Positions 45,481-54,333 of a DNA stretch of 64,000 nt are shown piece by piece (within the stretch, counting starts at the first letter, position 1; each line of letters begins with the position of its first letter). Made by a program: the position numbers and the translations under genes. The DNA is taken from the NCBI GenBank assembly GCA_963835855.1, contig CAWIHA010000035.1, forward strand, positions 40,453 to 104,452, given 5' to 3'. Under the pieces are notes generated by a model that was given only the letters and a program-made list of their open reading frames with translations, ran no database searches and was not told the DNA's origin. This DNA is from CAWIHA01 sp963835855. Its GTDB lineage: Bacteria; Acidobacteriota; Terriglobia; Bryobacterales; Bryobacteraceae.

Positions 45481-46119
45481 ATGGCTACGGTTCCCCGTCA
45501 CAAGCCGGAGGCCGTAAAGAAGGCACCCACGGGGGTGACGAAAGAGCCTTCAAGCGCCGAGGCCGAGCGGCCCGTGGATCCCGCGCGGTCTAAGGATTTG
45601 GCGAGCGCTCACGCGACCACGGAAGAGGCCGCTGCGGAACAGCAATCGGACCGGTTCGACAAGGCGGTGCGTGCGTTTCACGCGCGCGATTACGCCAAGG
45701 CGCTGGGTCTCTTCGAGGCGGCAGCGCAAGGGCCGGTCCGCAAAATGGCGCATTCGGCACGGCTGCGCGCACAGATGTGCAAGCGGCGTCTGGCGCTCCC
45801 GGCGCTGTCTTTGCACACCGCAGACGATCACTATAACTACGCCGTCGCGCTCATCAACGAGCGCAAATTCCCGCAGGCGGAGCAGCACCTGCTGCTGGCT
45901 ATCGCGCAGCTCCCGAATTCCGGCCATCTGTATTATGCGCTGGCGCTCTGTCACGGCTTGGCGGGCAACCTCCGCAGCGCGCACGCGAACCTGAAGAGAG
46001 CCATCGAGCTCGATCCACGCAATCGCAGCGTTGCGCGCAATGACCCCGATTTTGCGGAAATCCGCGAGATGCCGCCCCTCGTCCAACTCCTGTACCCTGA
46101 AAGAGCGGCGTCTGCGTAA
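45481..46119 (+). CDS. TPR-repeat protein
   Basis: A 212-residue soluble protein. The first 55 residues are Ala/Glu/Lys-rich and probably disordered. Three TPR-like helical pairs follow (FDKAVRAFHARDYAKALGLFEAA; YNYAVALINERKFPQAEQHLLLAI; YYALALCHGLAGNLRSAHANLKRAIELDP). TPRs mediate protein contacts, and the partner is unknown. It has its own promoter. Confidence 0.7.
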   Translation: MATVPRHKPEAVKKAPTGVTKEPSSAEAERPVDPARSKDLASAHATTEEAAAEQQSDRFDKAVRAFHARDYAKALGLFEAAAQGPVRKMAHSARLRAQMCKRRLALPALSLHTADDHYNYAVALINERKFPQAEQHLLLAIAQLPNSGHLYYALALCHGLAGNLRSAHANLKRAIELDPRNRSVARNDPDFAEIREMPPLVQLLYPERAASA

Positions 46120-46257
46120 GCCGGCCGGGCAAGCCAGCCGGGTGATCGAGGAAGAGCAAAATGAGACAACCTGGATTCAAAGCGCGCGGTCGCGCTGGCA
46201 GTAGCGGCGAGTGCCGGGGCCGCCGGCGGGAGAAGAACGCAGCGTAATAACTTAGCT

Positions 46258-47679
46258 ATGGACACGCCAATGACCATCGTGATTCTGGCCGCGGGCCTGG
46301 GCACGCGGATGAAGTCGAAAAAGGCCAAAGTACTGCATCAGGCCGGGGGAATGACGCTGATCGAGCACGTAGTCAACACGGCGCTCGAGCTCGCTTCGCC
46401 GGAGCGAACCTTTCTCGTGGTCGGCATGCAGGCCGAGCAGATCGAGGCGGCCGTCGCGCAGCGCGGGGTGCAGTTCGTCTATCAGACCGAGCAGCTTGGC
46501 ACGGGCCATGCGCTCAACGTCTGCCGCGAACGAATCGGCGCCGCCGAAGGCCACCTGCTGGTGCTCCTCGGCGATTGCCCGCTGCTCTCGGCCGGAACGC
46601 TCAAGCGGCTCATCCGCATGCAGGAACGGCGCAAGAACGCCGCGACCGTGATCACCACTCTGCTCGACGACCCCACCGGCTACGGCCGCGTCCTGCGCGA
46701 CGAGGACGGTTACGTCAGAGCGATCGTCGAGCAGAAGGCGGCCACGCCCGGTCAACTCGCGGTCCGCGAAATCAATTCCGGCATCTATTGCTTCCGCAAC
46801 GAATTGCTGTGGCAGTACCTCGACGCGATCCGCCCGAATAATCCGGCCCACGAATACTACCTCACCGATATCGTCGAGATCTTCCGCGGCGCAGGACATA
46901 CGGTCGAACCGATGCTGCTTGAGGATCCGAGCGACGTGCTCGGCACCAACACCCGCGTCGAGCTGGCCGAGGTGGACCGTGTTTTCCGCAACCGCAAGAC
47001 GCAACAGTTGATGCTCGACGGGGTCACGATCGAGAAGCCTGAAACAGTGACGATCGACTTGGGCGTCAAGATCGGCATCGATACGATCGTCGAGCCGTTC
47101 GCGCGGATTCTCGGCCGCACGGTCGTCGGCGAGGACTGCCGCATCGGCGCCTGCTCGATCGTACGCGACTCCGAGATTGGCGACCGGGTCGAAGTCGGAC
47201 CCTTTACGGCGATCGACAGCTCGCGGCTCGATGCGGGCGCGCGCGTGGGACCGTTTGCGCGGTTGAGAATGCAGGCGCACGTCGAGGCCGGGGCGGCGGT
47301 CGGCAATTTCGTCGAGATGAAGAAAACGCGCCTGGGCCCAAAATCGAAGTCGATGCATTTGGCCTATCTCGGCGACGCGGTGATCGGTGAGGGCGTCAAC
47401 GTCGGCGCCGGTACGATCACCTGCAACTACGACGGCACGGAAAAGCACCAGACGGCCATCCGCGACGGCGCCTTCATCGGCAGCAATGCGACTCTGGTCG
47501 CTCCCGTCGAGATCGGCGCGGGCAGTTACGTCGCTGCGGGCTCCGCCGTCACCGAAGATGTGCCGCCGGATGCGCTCGCGATTGGCCGCGCGCGACAGAT
47601 CGTGAAGGAGGGTTGGGCGAAGAAGCGAAAAAAACGCACCGCCGCGGCCGCACCGGCACTTGATGGAGCGCCGCGCTAG
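46258..47679 (+). CDS. glmU: Bifunctional GlmU: GlcNAc-1-P uridylyltransferase / GlcN-1-P acetyltransferase
   Basis: A complete 473-residue GlmU. The pyrophosphorylase domain has ILAAGLGTRMKSKKAKVLH (nucleotide-binding loop plus lysine) and TEQLGTGHAL. The left-handed beta-helix acetyltransferase begins near residue 255 and has FVEMKKTRLG, MHLAYLGDA with the likely catalytic histidine, and GAGTITCNYDG. It makes UDP-GlcNAc for peptidoglycan and LPS. ATG 46258 or ATG 46270 could initiate. The basic C-terminus (KKRKKRT) is unusual but harmless. Confidence 0.95.
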   Translation: MDTPMTIVILAAGLGTRMKSKKAKVLHQAGGMTLIEHVVNTALELASPERTFLVVGMQAEQIEAAVAQRGVQFVYQTEQLGTGHALNVCRERIGAAEGHLLVLLGDCPLLSAGTLKRLIRMQERRKNAATVITTLLDDPTGYGRVLRDEDGYVRAIVEQKAATPGQLAVREINSGIYCFRNELLWQYLDAIRPNNPAHEYYLTDIVEIFRGAGHTVEPMLLEDPSDVLGTNTRVELAEVDRVFRNRKTQQLMLDGVTIEKPETVTIDLGVKIGIDTIVEPFARILGRTVVGEDCRIGACSIVRDSEIGDRVEVGPFTAIDSSRLDAGARVGPFARLRMQAHVEAGAAVGNFVEMKKTRLGPKSKSMHLAYLGDAVIGEGVNVGAGTITCNYDGTEKHQTAIRDGAFIGSNATLVAPVEIGAGSYVAAGSAVTEDVPPDALAIGRARQIVKEGWAKKRKKRTAAAAPALDGAPR

Positions 47680-47740
47680 AGGGTTCCGGCTCGTCTGGGC
47701 CGGGCATAATCAAATAGAATGATCGGCGCACTTTTCTAAA

Positions 47741-48397
47741 ATGCCCCCACCTCCAAACGTCAACCTTTGGTCCTCCGCCGAGCACGCCTTGGACTATCTC
47801 CGCCGTGCCGATTCCATCTCACATCGCACGGAAGGCGAGGCCGCTTTGCTCGAGTTCGTGCCTTCCGGCGCCAAACGAATTCTCGACTTGGGAAGTGGCG
47901 ATGGAAGGCTTCTCGCGCTGGTGAAAGCGGCCCGGCCGCAGGCGCAATTCGTCGCCCTGGATTTCTCCCCGGCGCTGCTCGAAGCTCTCGAAAAGCGGTT
48001 TGCCGGCGATGCCAGCGTGACCGTCGCCGCCCACGATTTCGCGCGCCCGCTGCCGCAACTGGGACATTTCGATTCCGTGGTCTCCAGCTTTGCGATTCAC
48101 CATGTGACTCACGGGCGAAAGCGAAGTCTGTATGAGGAAGTCTTCCATCTGCTCGCGCCCGCCGGCGTCTTCTGCAATCTCGAGCACGTGGCCTCTCCGA
48201 CCATTCAGCTCCACCACGAGTTTCTTTACGCTATCGGATTCACGCCCGAGACCGAAGACCCTTCCAACAAATTGCTCAACGTCGAAACGCAGTTGGAGTG
48301 GTTGCGCGAGATCGGTTTCGTTGCCGTGGACTGTCACTGGAAATGGCGCGAACTGGCGCTGCTCGGAGGCGTGAAACCAGCCGCGGAGGCCGTTTAG
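47741..48397 (+). CDS. Class I SAM-dependent methyltransferase
   Basis: A 218-residue Rossmann-fold methyltransferase with motif I ILDLGSGDGRL (about 47-57), the acidic ribose-binding residue in FVALDFS, and SVVSSFAIHHVTHGRK as motif IV. It resembles trans-aconitate or ubiquinone-type small-molecule methyltransferases; the substrate is unknown. It stands alone, convergent with truB. Confidence 0.8.
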   Translation: MPPPPNVNLWSSAEHALDYLRRADSISHRTEGEAALLEFVPSGAKRILDLGSGDGRLLALVKAARPQAQFVALDFSPALLEALEKRFAGDASVTVAAHDFARPLPQLGHFDSVVSSFAIHHVTHGRKRSLYEEVFHLLAPAGVFCNLEHVASPTIQLHHEFLYAIGFTPETEDPSNKLLNVETQLEWLREIGFVAVDCHWKWRELALLGGVKPAAEAV

Positions 48398-48410
48398 AAG
48401 GCTCCCCTCT

Positions 48411-49292
48411 CTATAGCACCAGAAAGGGGTGATATAGATTCGGCAGCTTGGCCTCGCCGATCGCTACCAATTCGCCCGCCTGCGTGAGCGCTTTTACGTA
48501 GCGCGCGCCAGGGCGCACGCGGAAGGGTGACACGCGGAAATCCCTGCCTTGGCGGATGAAACCGGCGGTTACCGGATCGACGACTTCCGAAGGAAACTCC
48601 GGCAGCAGCTCGGCGGCGGGAATGAGCACCTGAATCAAGCGCTCCTCGCGCGCCATCTCTTCGAGCTCCTCGAGGGAGCGCGCCTGCTCGAGGGTGAAGT
48701 CGCCGGAGCGCGTGCGCTCGAGGGTTTTCAAGAACGCCCCGCAACCGAGCAGCTCGCCGAGGTCGCGAGCCAGCGCGCGCAGGTACGTTCCGGCGGAGCA
48801 GTGCACGATGAGCCGCGCCTCCGAGCCGCGGCACTCCACCAGATCGAGCAAGTGAATCGTCACCTCCACCGGTTTCATTTCCACCGCGACGTGTTTCCGC
48901 GCCAGGCGGTACGCCCGTGTGCCGCCGATCTTTTTCGCCGAAATCGCGGGCGGAGTCTGCCGGATCGTGCCGCGGAAGCGCTCGAGCAATGGTTCCAGTT
49001 GCTTGCGTGTGATCACGGGCTCGGTCACCGGTGAAGTGGGCGTGCCATCCCGGTCGAATGAGTCAGTCGAATAGCCGAAATGGATCACCGCATCATAGAC
49101 CTTGTCATTGCGGGCATAGAACTGCGCCAAGCGCGTGGCGGGCCCGATCACCAGGGGGAGCACACCGGTCGCCATGGGGTCGAGCGTGCCGAGATGGCCC
49201 ACCCTCCGCAGCCCGGCGAGCCTGCGCATCTTGTTGACGGCGTCGTGCGAGGTCCAACCTTCGGGCTTGTTGACGACGATGACTCCATTCAT
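48411..49292 (-). CDS. truB: tRNA pseudouridine-55 synthase
   Basis: A 293-residue TruB. It starts GVIVVNKPEGWTSHDAV and has the catalytic D38 in GHLGTLDPMATG, then the thumb-loop region and AGTYLRALARDLGE. A C-terminal PUA-like segment follows. It makes pseudouridine 55 in the T-loop of tRNAs. AGGTAGGA precedes the ATG, and TACATT (minus strand 49306-49301) ends 8 bases before it, so the transcript may start within or beside the ribosome-binding site. rbfA, infB and rpsO are not adjacent. Confidence 0.94.
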   Translation of the reverse strand: MNGVIVVNKPEGWTSHDAVNKMRRLAGLRRVGHLGTLDPMATGVLPLVIGPATRLAQFYARNDKVYDAVIHFGYSTDSFDRDGTPTSPVTEPVITRKQLEPLLERFRGTIRQTPPAISAKKIGGTRAYRLARKHVAVEMKPVEVTIHLLDLVECRGSEARLIVHCSAGTYLRALARDLGELLGCGAFLKTLERTRSGDFTLEQARSLEELEEMAREERLIQVLIPAAELLPEFPSEVVDPVTAGFIRQGRDFRVSPFRVRPGARYVKALTQAGELVAIGEAKLPNLYHPFLVL

Positions 49293-49436
49293 TCCTACCT
49301 AATGTAGCAGTTGAGGTGCGCTGCGCAAGCGCGTTGAGCCAGCGGGCTGCGGGATGCAGCCACGGGTTGCGCGAGGCGTACGAGACACGGTCATCGGCAT
49401 CGAGCGGCCCCGGCGCCGCTGCTATTCTGGTGAAGA

Positions 49437-51275
49437 GTGGAAGAGGAAATCCTCGGCAAAGCCTACGACGGCCGGCTGATGCGCCGGCTGCTCCGGTACG
49501 TGCGGCCGTATCGCAAGATCGTCGCGCTGTCGCTGGCGTGCCTGTTGATTCTTTCGGTTCTTCAGGTACTCGGCCCGCTGCTCACCAAGGTGGCGATCGA
49601 CCGCTACCTGGTCCCGCCGAAGACGCCGGTGCACACGGTGCTCGATCCCTATCTTTCATCCAGTCCATGGACGGGCCTGGTCCAGATCTCGGCTCTCTTC
49701 CTGCTGGTCCTGCTCGGCTCTTTCTTGTTCGATTCCGCGCAATCGTACTGGATGCAATGGATGGGTCAGCACGCCATGCTCGATTTGCGCCGCGAGCTGA
49801 TGGCGCACTTGCAGCGGCTCGACCTGGCGTTCTACGACCGCACGCCCGCAGGCCGGCTGCTGACCCGCGTCACGACCGACGTGGATGCGCTGAACGATCT
49901 GCTGGCTTCGGGCCTGGTGACGATTCTCGGCGATTTGCTGATGCTGAGCTTCGTTATTGCGGTGATGTTCACGTTGAACGCCGCCATGACCGGCCTGTTG
50001 CTGGCCGTCATGCCTGCCATCGTCGCGGTCACCATCGTTTTTCGCCGCAGCGCGACCCAGAGCTACCGCCGCATACGGGTCGCCATTGCGCGCATCAATG
50101 CGTATTTGCAGGAGCACGTCAGCGGCATCGCCGTGCTGCACCTGTTCAACCGCGAGGAGAAGAGCGCCGCGGAATTCGAGGTCGTCAACCGCCAGCACAT
50201 GGAAGCGTTCAAGGACGCCATCATTGCCTACGGCTGGTTCTATCCGGCGGTGGAATTTCTGGCCATGCTCACGCTCGCGCTGCTGCTCGCTTACAGCGGC
50301 GTGCATATACGCAGCGGCACGCTGGAGTTCGGCACGCTGGTGGCGTTTTTCCAGTACGGCATGCGTTTCTTCCGGCCCATACAGGACCTGAGCGAGAAGT
50401 ACAACCTTCTGCAATCGGCCATGGCCGCCGCCGAGCGCATCTTCGGATTGCTGGATACACCGGTTTTGGTGACGGCGCCGCCGGGGCCGAGGCCCTTTCC
50501 GGACGGGCCGGCGCCTGTGGAGTTCGACGGCGTCTGGTTCGCTTACAGCGGTGAGGATTGGGTGCTGCGCGACGTGAGCTTCACGATCGCGCCGGGCGAG
50601 ACCATCGCGGTGGTGGGCCACACCGGCGCGGGCAAGACCACGCTGATCAGCCTGCTGCTGCGGTTCTACGACGTCGAGCGCGGCAGCATTCGCATCGGCG
50701 GCACAGATGTTCGCGAGTTCGATCCCTGCGATCTGCGGCGGCACTTCGGCGTGGTGCTGCAAGACCCGCACCTGTTCTCAGGCACCATCGAAGGCAACAT
50801 CCGGCTCGGCACCGAGTGGATCACGGAAGCGGAGCTGGTGAGCGCGGCCGAGCAGGTGAACCTGATCGACTTCATCCGCTCGCTTCCAGGCGGCTTCGCG
50901 CAGCCGGTCCGCGAGCGCGGCGACGGGCTCTCGACGGGCCAGAAGCAGCTCATCAGCTTCGCGCGGGCGCTGGCGCACAGCCCGCGGTTCTTGATTTTGG
51001 ACGAGGCCACCTCGAGCGTGGACACCGAGACCGAATTTCGCGTTCGCGAGGCGCTGGCGCGGCTGGTGGAGGGCCGGACCTCGATCATCATTGCGCACCG
51101 CCTCTCGACCATACAGCGCGCCGACCGCATCCTGGTGATGCACAAAGGCCGGTTGCGCGAGACCGGAACCCACCAGCAATTGCTCGCGTTGCGAGGAATT
51201 TACTGGAAACTCTACCAGCTCCAATACAAGGACCAGGAAGCGCGCGAGCCGCGCGTGGAAGTGGTGGGGCCATAA
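49437..51275 (+). CDS. ABC exporter half-transporter (MsbA/MdlB-like)
   Basis: A 612-residue fused membrane/ATPase half-transporter. Six membrane helices lie in the first 330 residues. The nucleotide-binding domain has Walker A GHTGAGKTT, signature STGQKQLISFARAL, Walker B FLILDEATSSVD and switch IAHRLSTI. These exporters move lipids or drugs outward as homo- or heterodimers. No second half-transporter is next to it in the window. GTG 49437 is taken as start; TATTCT ends 8 bases upstream. Its last 31 codons are repeated, slightly diverged, 1.05 kb downstream. Confidence 0.88.
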   Translation: MEEEILGKAYDGRLMRRLLRYVRPYRKIVALSLACLLILSVLQVLGPLLTKVAIDRYLVPPKTPVHTVLDPYLSSSPWTGLVQISALFLLVLLGSFLFDSAQSYWMQWMGQHAMLDLRRELMAHLQRLDLAFYDRTPAGRLLTRVTTDVDALNDLLASGLVTILGDLLMLSFVIAVMFTLNAAMTGLLLAVMPAIVAVTIVFRRSATQSYRRIRVAIARINAYLQEHVSGIAVLHLFNREEKSAAEFEVVNRQHMEAFKDAIIAYGWFYPAVEFLAMLTLALLLAYSGVHIRSGTLEFGTLVAFFQYGMRFFRPIQDLSEKYNLLQSAMAAAERIFGLLDTPVLVTAPPGPRPFPDGPAPVEFDGVWFAYSGEDWVLRDVSFTIAPGETIAVVGHTGAGKTTLISLLLRFYDVERGSIRIGGTDVREFDPCDLRRHFGVVLQDPHLFSGTIEGNIRLGTEWITEAELVSAAEQVNLIDFIRSLPGGFAQPVRERGDGLSTGQKQLISFARALAHSPRFLILDEATSSVDTETEFRVREALARLVEGRTSIIIAHRLSTIQRADRILVMHKGRLRETGTHQQLLALRGIYWKLYQLQYKDQEAREPRVEVVGP

Positions 51276-51387
51276 GCTGAGGCAGCGCGGGTAGGTTCTT
51301 CCGACGAGTGCCCCGCATAGATGTGTTAGATTGAGGGTGCAGGTGGCGTTCGGCGTCGAGCCGCACGCTACCCCGGAGATTGCCAAC

Positions 51388-51669
51388 ATGAAGCGGAGAC
51401 GGATAGTCAGCGCCTTAAAGACTGGTTCCATTACCCTGCCTCAAGCCCGCCGGGCTGCCAGGTCCGTCAAGATGGCCAAGTTGAGACGCCGCGCGGCTGG
51501 CAAGGACGCGTCGAGTTCAAAGACGGACGGACTTGTGCCCGCATCGATTTACGAACGTTACCTCGGGCACTTTGGTGCAGCTCCGCGCAACACGAGCCGG
51601 AAGAACGCCTCGGGCGCGAAGGGGAGCGCGGCGAGGAAGTCCGCGGCCAAGAAAGCGGCTCCGAAGTAG
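51388..51669 (+). CDS. Small basic histone H1-like protein
   Basis: A 93-residue, strongly basic protein (KRRRIVSALKTGSITLPQARRAARSV at the N-terminus). The C-terminal 30 residues are Lys/Ala/Ser-rich (SARKSAAKKAAPK at the end), like histone-H1-type tails in bacteria. Nonspecific DNA binding is likely. ATG 51388 has GGAG 9 bases ahead and is preferred over TTG 51331. It lies in the insert between the ABC gene and its 3' ghost, 37 bases before the next gene, so the two may be co-transcribed. Confidence 0.6.
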   Translation: MKRRRIVSALKTGSITLPQARRAARSVKMAKLRRRAAGKDASSSKTDGLVPASIYERYLGHFGAAPRNTSRKNASGAKGSAARKSAAKKAAPK

Positions 51670-51706
51670 AGCGCGCGTAATCCTTCCGGACTTCGTACTC
51701 ACAGCG

Positions 51707-52321
51707 ATGCCGGCTTCTTCAGATGCCGTTTTCATAAACGTCCCTTTCGATCGCCGGTACAAGAAGCTCTTCGACGCTCTCATCTTCGCCGTCCACGATT
51801 GCGGATTCCTGGCTCGCAGCGCCCGTGAGCAGCAGGACAGCAGCCAGGTGAGGCTGGACAAACTCTATGAGATCGTCCGCGATTGCCGGTTCGGCATTCA
51901 CGATCTTTCGCGGACGGGCCTGGACGCCGAATACCGGCTGCCACGGTTCAACATGCCTCTCGAGCTGGGGATCTTTCTCGGGGCCAAGAGGTTCGGCGGC
52001 GTGGGGCAGGCGGGAAAGTCGTGTCTCATATTCGACCGGGAGGCTTTCCGGTATCAGATCTTCTGCTCCGACATTGCCGGCCAGGATATTCGCGCCCATT
52101 ACAACGACGTGGGCCAGGCCATCGCCGCCGTTCGGGACTGGTTGCGTGCGAATCGCCCCGCCAGCCGAATCCCTGGCGGCGAACGGATCGAGCAGCGATA
52201 CATGCGGTTCCGGCGGGCGTTGCCGGAGGTTGCGCGCGCGGCGGATCTGGCGGTCCAGGAACTCAATTTCCTGGACTATCGCACTTTGGTGACCGCCTGG
52301 CTCAAGGAGAACCCTTGGTAA
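51707..52321 (+). CDS. TIR/deoxyribosyltransferase-like protein of unknown function
   Basis: A 204-residue protein. VFINVPFDRRYKKLFDALIF opens a flavodoxin-like alpha/beta fold; VRLDKLYEIVRDCRFGIHDLSR is a helix-strand pair. FNMPLELGIFLGAKRFG with E86 is placed like the catalytic glutamate of nucleoside 2-deoxyribosyltransferases and TIR NADases. The strand SCLIFD then follows. I recognise the pattern as recurring in bacteria but cannot name a function; a nucleotide or NAD hydrolase is inference. ATG 51707 starts at the conserved region. It ends 8 bases before the ABC ghost. Confidence 0.55.
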   Translation: MPASSDAVFINVPFDRRYKKLFDALIFAVHDCGFLARSAREQQDSSQVRLDKLYEIVRDCRFGIHDLSRTGLDAEYRLPRFNMPLELGIFLGAKRFGGVGQAGKSCLIFDREAFRYQIFCSDIAGQDIRAHYNDVGQAIAAVRDWLRANRPASRIPGGERIEQRYMRFRRALPEVARAADLAVQELNFLDYRTLVTAWLKENPW

Positions 52322-52329
52322 GCGCCGGG

Positions 52330-52422
52330 CTCGCGTTGCGCGGAATTTACTGGAAGCTCTACCAGCTCCAATACAAGGACCAGGAGGCGCGCGAGCCGCG
52401 CGCCGAAGTGCTGAATCCATAA
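52330..52422 (+). pseudogene. Ghost of the ABC exporter 3' end (last 31 codons)
   Basis: Matches 51183-51275 over 93 bases with 9 differences, about 90% identity. It encodes LALRGIYWKLYQLQYKDQEAREPR and keeps its own stop (TAA 52420-52422). Four differences are silent or near-silent until the last codons, where VEVVGP becomes AEVLNP. There is no start or upstream domain, so it is a fragment. The similarity stops abruptly just upstream of CTC 52330. Confidence 0.85.
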
Positions 52423-52629
52423 CCGCGTTGGCAGCACGGGGTGTGTCGTGGGGAGGCGGGGAACCTAAACCCTTCGGCGCCAGGAGTGACGAATCCTCAG
52501 GCCGCCGGCCAGATCCACGGTTTGGGCGTGATGCCTCACGCTGACGCCGAATTGGGTGACGTGCGACCGGCCCATATGACGAGAGCAACGGGTTAGGCAA
52601 TCAGTACAGCGGGATTCTGGTTTGTCCAG
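52423..52629. other. Intergenic stretch between the ABC ghost and the 525-residue unknown
   Basis: About 200 bases. I see no coding frame, promoter or repeat that I can support. Confidence 0.5.
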
Positions 52630-54207
52630 TCACCCTTCCGGGACTCCGTCGCCGCTGTCGCGTGAACCGCCGCCTGTTGCGCTCGGAGCGCGCTTCAGGA
52701 GGTCGACGTATTGCGCTGCAATTGTAGATGGTGTGACGCCCTCGAAAAAGATGCGATAGACCTTCGCGAGTCCCTCCACGAAATTGCCATCAGGAAGCCG
52801 GATTTGCGGGATGCGTTCTCCCAGGGTCGGGAGCTGCTGTGCCACTGGCTTGGCGAGCGCCCTGCGACCCTGTTTCACAGTGCTCCAAACTAGCTCGGCG
52901 CCCATTTCCGCGATCATACGTCCGAGTTCATGCCAGTCAAGGAACAGGAACACCGAAAGCATCAGTTTCCCCATCAGCAGATCGCGAACCGCCTCTGGTT
53001 CAAGTTCCCGTAGGAGTAGCGGCTTTGCCTCCGGGCAAGTGAGATTGCCCTCTACGGGAACCGGCGCGAAGGGCTCCGCCTCACCGAACTGCTGCCGGAA
53101 CCACTGCATTGATGCCGGAGAAGCTAGCTTGAACGCTTCCTGAAAGTGCTCGACCTTTCGTTCGACTGACTTTGATTGATCCCGATCCGCATACACCCAA
53201 AGGCACCGGTCGACGCACCGAAGGACGGCGCCATCATTCGAGCTATCGATGATTTCCTGGAGTTCACGATCGTAATGCTCGACGGGCACTCCGGACTCAC
53301 GAATGGTGATTTCGGCGTCGCGTCGCGGGTCGAAACCGTGGTCCTCTTCAAGAATGTCCATAAATCGGTTGTACCGCTCGCGCTGTCGGAGCACTCGCGC
53401 GAGCTGTTTTACGGCCTTTGATCCGTGTTCTTCCGCGAACGCGCCGATTCTTGCTGCTGCTTCCTCGGGTGTGCCCTCGACAGCCATTAGATCGAGGATT
53501 CTGTCGTTTATCACACCCTCCTTGACCTCCATGAAGCCATTGAGCCCTCCCGAGAAGCTTCTGCACACAATGTCGCCGACGTCCACGCAGGTTGTCGCAT
53601 CGGACCAGATAACGATTGTCAGGGGATCAGCGTTCACCCTTTCGAGGAACTTCAGCATGGGAACGGGGTTGGCCTCGGAAAGCCGAGGCCGATCCTTCCG
53701 ATGGCATATCGTGCGGATAACGTGATCCTGTTGCCTTACCAGCATCCACACGAGCGCATCATTAATCCGTCGCCACAGCAGCACTGTCCGATCAAGGTAC
53801 CAAACGAAACCCCTCGGTAGCTGTCTCCGTCCCTCCGCGGTCAAGATCCGCTCAATCTGCAGTATCTCGTTCAGGGAACGTTTGTGAAGGTCTTTCCAGG
53901 TGGCATGCACCTTTTCAATGAAGGCGGACCGGTTCTCACGTATTAGCTCTGCGGATCTAAAGCGCGGATCATTGCCGGCCGGCCTTCGCAACAAACGAAC
54001 GAGCGTGGGGAGTTCGTCCTGAATCGGGATCGCGGGTTCGGCCGTATCGGCACACATATCACGGGCGCATTCGTCATATTGACCGGTGCCTCTACAGGGC
54101 GATGCGCATATCTGACACCCTATCACGATTGCCTTTCGCCCGGTCTGGCACTCGGCGACAGGTCGCATGGACGGCCAGTCGCCGACTCGTAGGAATGGGA
54201 CTGGCAA
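52630..54207 (-). CDS. Large unknown protein with a PD-(D/E)XK-like motif
   Basis: Up to 525 residues; the family is not recognised. The N-terminal 50 residues are cysteine-rich (C31, C34, C38, C46, C52) and may lie upstream of the true start, since ATG 54057 would begin at MCADTAEP. Around residues 197-230, TIVIWSDATTCVDVGDIV and then GFMEVKEG give D212...E227-V-K229, the spacing of a PD-(D/E)XK nuclease core. The rest is predicted mostly helical. Codon use and base composition are less GC-rich than the flanking genes, suggesting acquisition. Nuclease activity is inference. Confidence 0.5.
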   Translation of the reverse strand: MPVPFLRVGDWPSMRPVAECQTGRKAIVIGCQICASPCRGTGQYDECARDMCADTAEPAIPIQDELPTLVRLLRRPAGNDPRFRSAELIRENRSAFIEKVHATWKDLHKRSLNEILQIERILTAEGRRQLPRGFVWYLDRTVLLWRRINDALVWMLVRQQDHVIRTICHRKDRPRLSEANPVPMLKFLERVNADPLTIVIWSDATTCVDVGDIVCRSFSGGLNGFMEVKEGVINDRILDLMAVEGTPEEAAARIGAFAEEHGSKAVKQLARVLRQRERYNRFMDILEEDHGFDPRRDAEITIRESGVPVEHYDRELQEIIDSSNDGAVLRCVDRCLWVYADRDQSKSVERKVEHFQEAFKLASPASMQWFRQQFGEAEPFAPVPVEGNLTCPEAKPLLLRELEPEAVRDLLMGKLMLSVFLFLDWHELGRMIAEMGAELVWSTVKQGRRALAKPVAQQLPTLGERIPQIRLPDGNFVEGLAKVYRIFFEGVTPSTIAAQYVDLLKRAPSATGGGSRDSGDGVPEG

Positions 54208-54321
54208 CCGGTTTGCTGCCGATCACCCGCCGGTGGTCGCGCAGCGTTTACCGACGTGTTCGCTGCGGCCGATTGACGCCCAACCCGGAAACCAGCCTCC
54301 TTCCCGTAACCGGGCCCTGGT

Positions 54322-54333
54322 TACAATAGCTGT
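54322..54333 (+). promoter_or_regulatory. TACAAT -10 box for a likely leaderless moxR transcript
   Basis: TACAAT (54322-54327) ends 6 bases before the GTG at 54334 and no ribosome-binding site is visible. It is the same arrangement as before the genes at 2989 and 28717. Confidence 0.5.
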
